The notes under the pieces are model-generated. The model was not told the origin of the DNA. It saw only the letters and a list, made by a program, of their open reading frames with translations, and did no database searches. The position numbers and the translations under genes are program-made. From CAVXFB01 sp963760935 (lineage in GTDB: Bacteria > Planctomycetota > Planctomycetia > Pirellulales > Thermoguttaceae), in contig CAVXFB010000008.1 of NCBI GenBank assembly GCA_963760935.1, positions 1,054,001 to 1,118,000 of the forward strand: a stretch of 64,000 nt of DNA, written 5' to 3'. Positions 63,587 to 64,000 of this stretch are shown piece after piece. The stretch's first letter is position 1, and the number at the start of each line of letters is the position of its first letter.

Positions 63587-64000
63587 CTAGGGCACCCCGT
63601 GTACAACCGGCAAGTCGCCCACGCCCGCTTGCGCCGGATCGAACAGAAGCGGGAAGAACGAACCGGACAGCCGTTGGCCGGGCGGAATCGCAGGCACGCC
63701 TTCGAGCAACGGATTGTCCGAGGCAGATACAACGCCATCGCGGAACACGTTGATGACGGTCGCCCGCCGTGGCCGTTCGGAAGCATTGCCGAACGATCCA
63801 TGAATGGTCAACGGATGATGGAACGAGGCGAAGCCCCGTTTTAGCTTCGTGGGCTGGGGTCGGAACATGGCCTTCTGCTCGTCGTTCAGAATCGTCTGAA
63901 TGGCATCCATGTTCACGGCTAGACCGGTGATCGGTAGGAGCGGCCAACGGTGAGTCCCCGGCACATGGTGCAAGCAACCATTTTCCAGGTCCGTGTCATC
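63587..64000 (-). CDS. Phytanoyl-CoA dioxygenase (PhyH)-like protein, C-terminal part
   Basis: The frame is open to the window edge, so the N-terminal part is missing. What is visible has DLENGCLHHVPGTHRWPLL, the HxxxxR-containing end of the Fe(II)/2-oxoglutarate double-stranded beta helix, then FASFHHPLTIHGSFGNASER with the second iron His, and RRATVINVFRDGVVSASDNP. These enzymes hydroxylate lipids or small molecules, using 2-oxoglutarate and oxygen; planctomycetes carry many. The gene is convergent with nadE. Confidence 0.88.
   Translation of the reverse strand, partial: DDTDLENGCLHHVPGTHRWPLLPITGLAVNMDAIQTILNDEQKAMFRPQPTKLKRGFASFHHPLTIHGSFGNASERPRRATVINVFRDGVVSASDNPLLEGVPAIPPGQRLSGSFFPLLFDPAQAGVGDLPVVHGVP

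Overview
The window looks like a chromosomal piece of a planctomycete (Planctomycetota, probably Planctomycetia). This is inferred from the combination of PEP-CTERM sorting tails joined to dockerin-like repeats, FHA-GAF-SpoIIE phosphatases, a small Trp-rich secreted protein, RHS/YD-repeat debris, an IS1380-type transposase, futalosine-pathway menaquinone synthesis, and many families of intergenic palindromic repeats. Species cannot be named from sequence alone.

Layout. 1-4.5 kb: an RND efflux pair (adaptor cut by the window edge, plus pump). 4.5-6.6 kb: a repeat-rich scar with a duplicated 181-bp pump 3' end, three copies of one hairpin repeat, two RHS remnants and small ORFs. 6.6-10.5 kb: NTF2-like, AhpD-like, FHA/GAF/phosphatase and M42 peptidase genes on the minus strand. 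10.8-18.2 kb: four tandem paralogous secreted glycosidase-like proteins (DUF5060 plus apiosidase-like barrel), one of them decayed. 18.5-22.5 kb: KDPG aldolase, SDR oxidoreductase, ROK sugar kinase (frameshifted) and a WYL regulator. 22.8-24.8 kb: TolC-type lipoprotein. 25.2-26.9 kb: tmk and holB. 26.9-33.2 kb: Trp-rich secreted protein, fucose-isomerase-like protein, GH2 glycosidase and ComEA-like protein. 33.3-46 kb: five cell-surface proteins with different N-terminal modules (LamG-like, sulfatase-modifying-factor-like twice, a 654-bp tandem repeat array, and a broken LamG-like one). All share a related C-terminal cassette of one autotransporter-type beta-strand repeat, two dockerin-like calcium loops and PEP-CTERM; the cassette is almost identical in four and shorter at its N-terminal side in the repeat protein. 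46-50.7 kb: a mobile zone with a truncated IS1380, an unknown gene, a tyrosine recombinase, tRNA-Arg(TCG) and an IS110 transposase. 51.1-63.5 kb: housekeeping and metabolism: membrane protein, methyltransferase, mqnC, a NatA-type ATPase, a permease fused to a CPBP protease, amidohydrolase, miaA, aspS, a nitrilase-type glutaminase and nadE. The right edge holds part of a PhyH-like dioxygenase.

How it fits together. The carbohydrate genes (apiosidase-like paralogs, GH2, fucose-isomerase-like, KDPG aldolase, ROK kinase, SDR) suggest polysaccharide breakdown feeding sugar-acid catabolism. The PEP-CTERM proteins would be sorted to the cell surface by an exosortase encoded elsewhere. mqnC and the amidohydrolase may be two steps of the futalosine menaquinone route.

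Two themes stand out. First, palindromic repeats run into coding sequence: an exact 26-bp-arm hairpin lies in frame inside miaA, and repeat sequence supplies the ends of tmk, miaA, the ABC permease and the amidohydrolase. Second, single-base frameshifts interrupt several genes, including aspS and nadE, which should be essential. That points to base-level assembly errors in at least some cases, so frameshift calls elsewhere need checking before they are read as pseudogenes.
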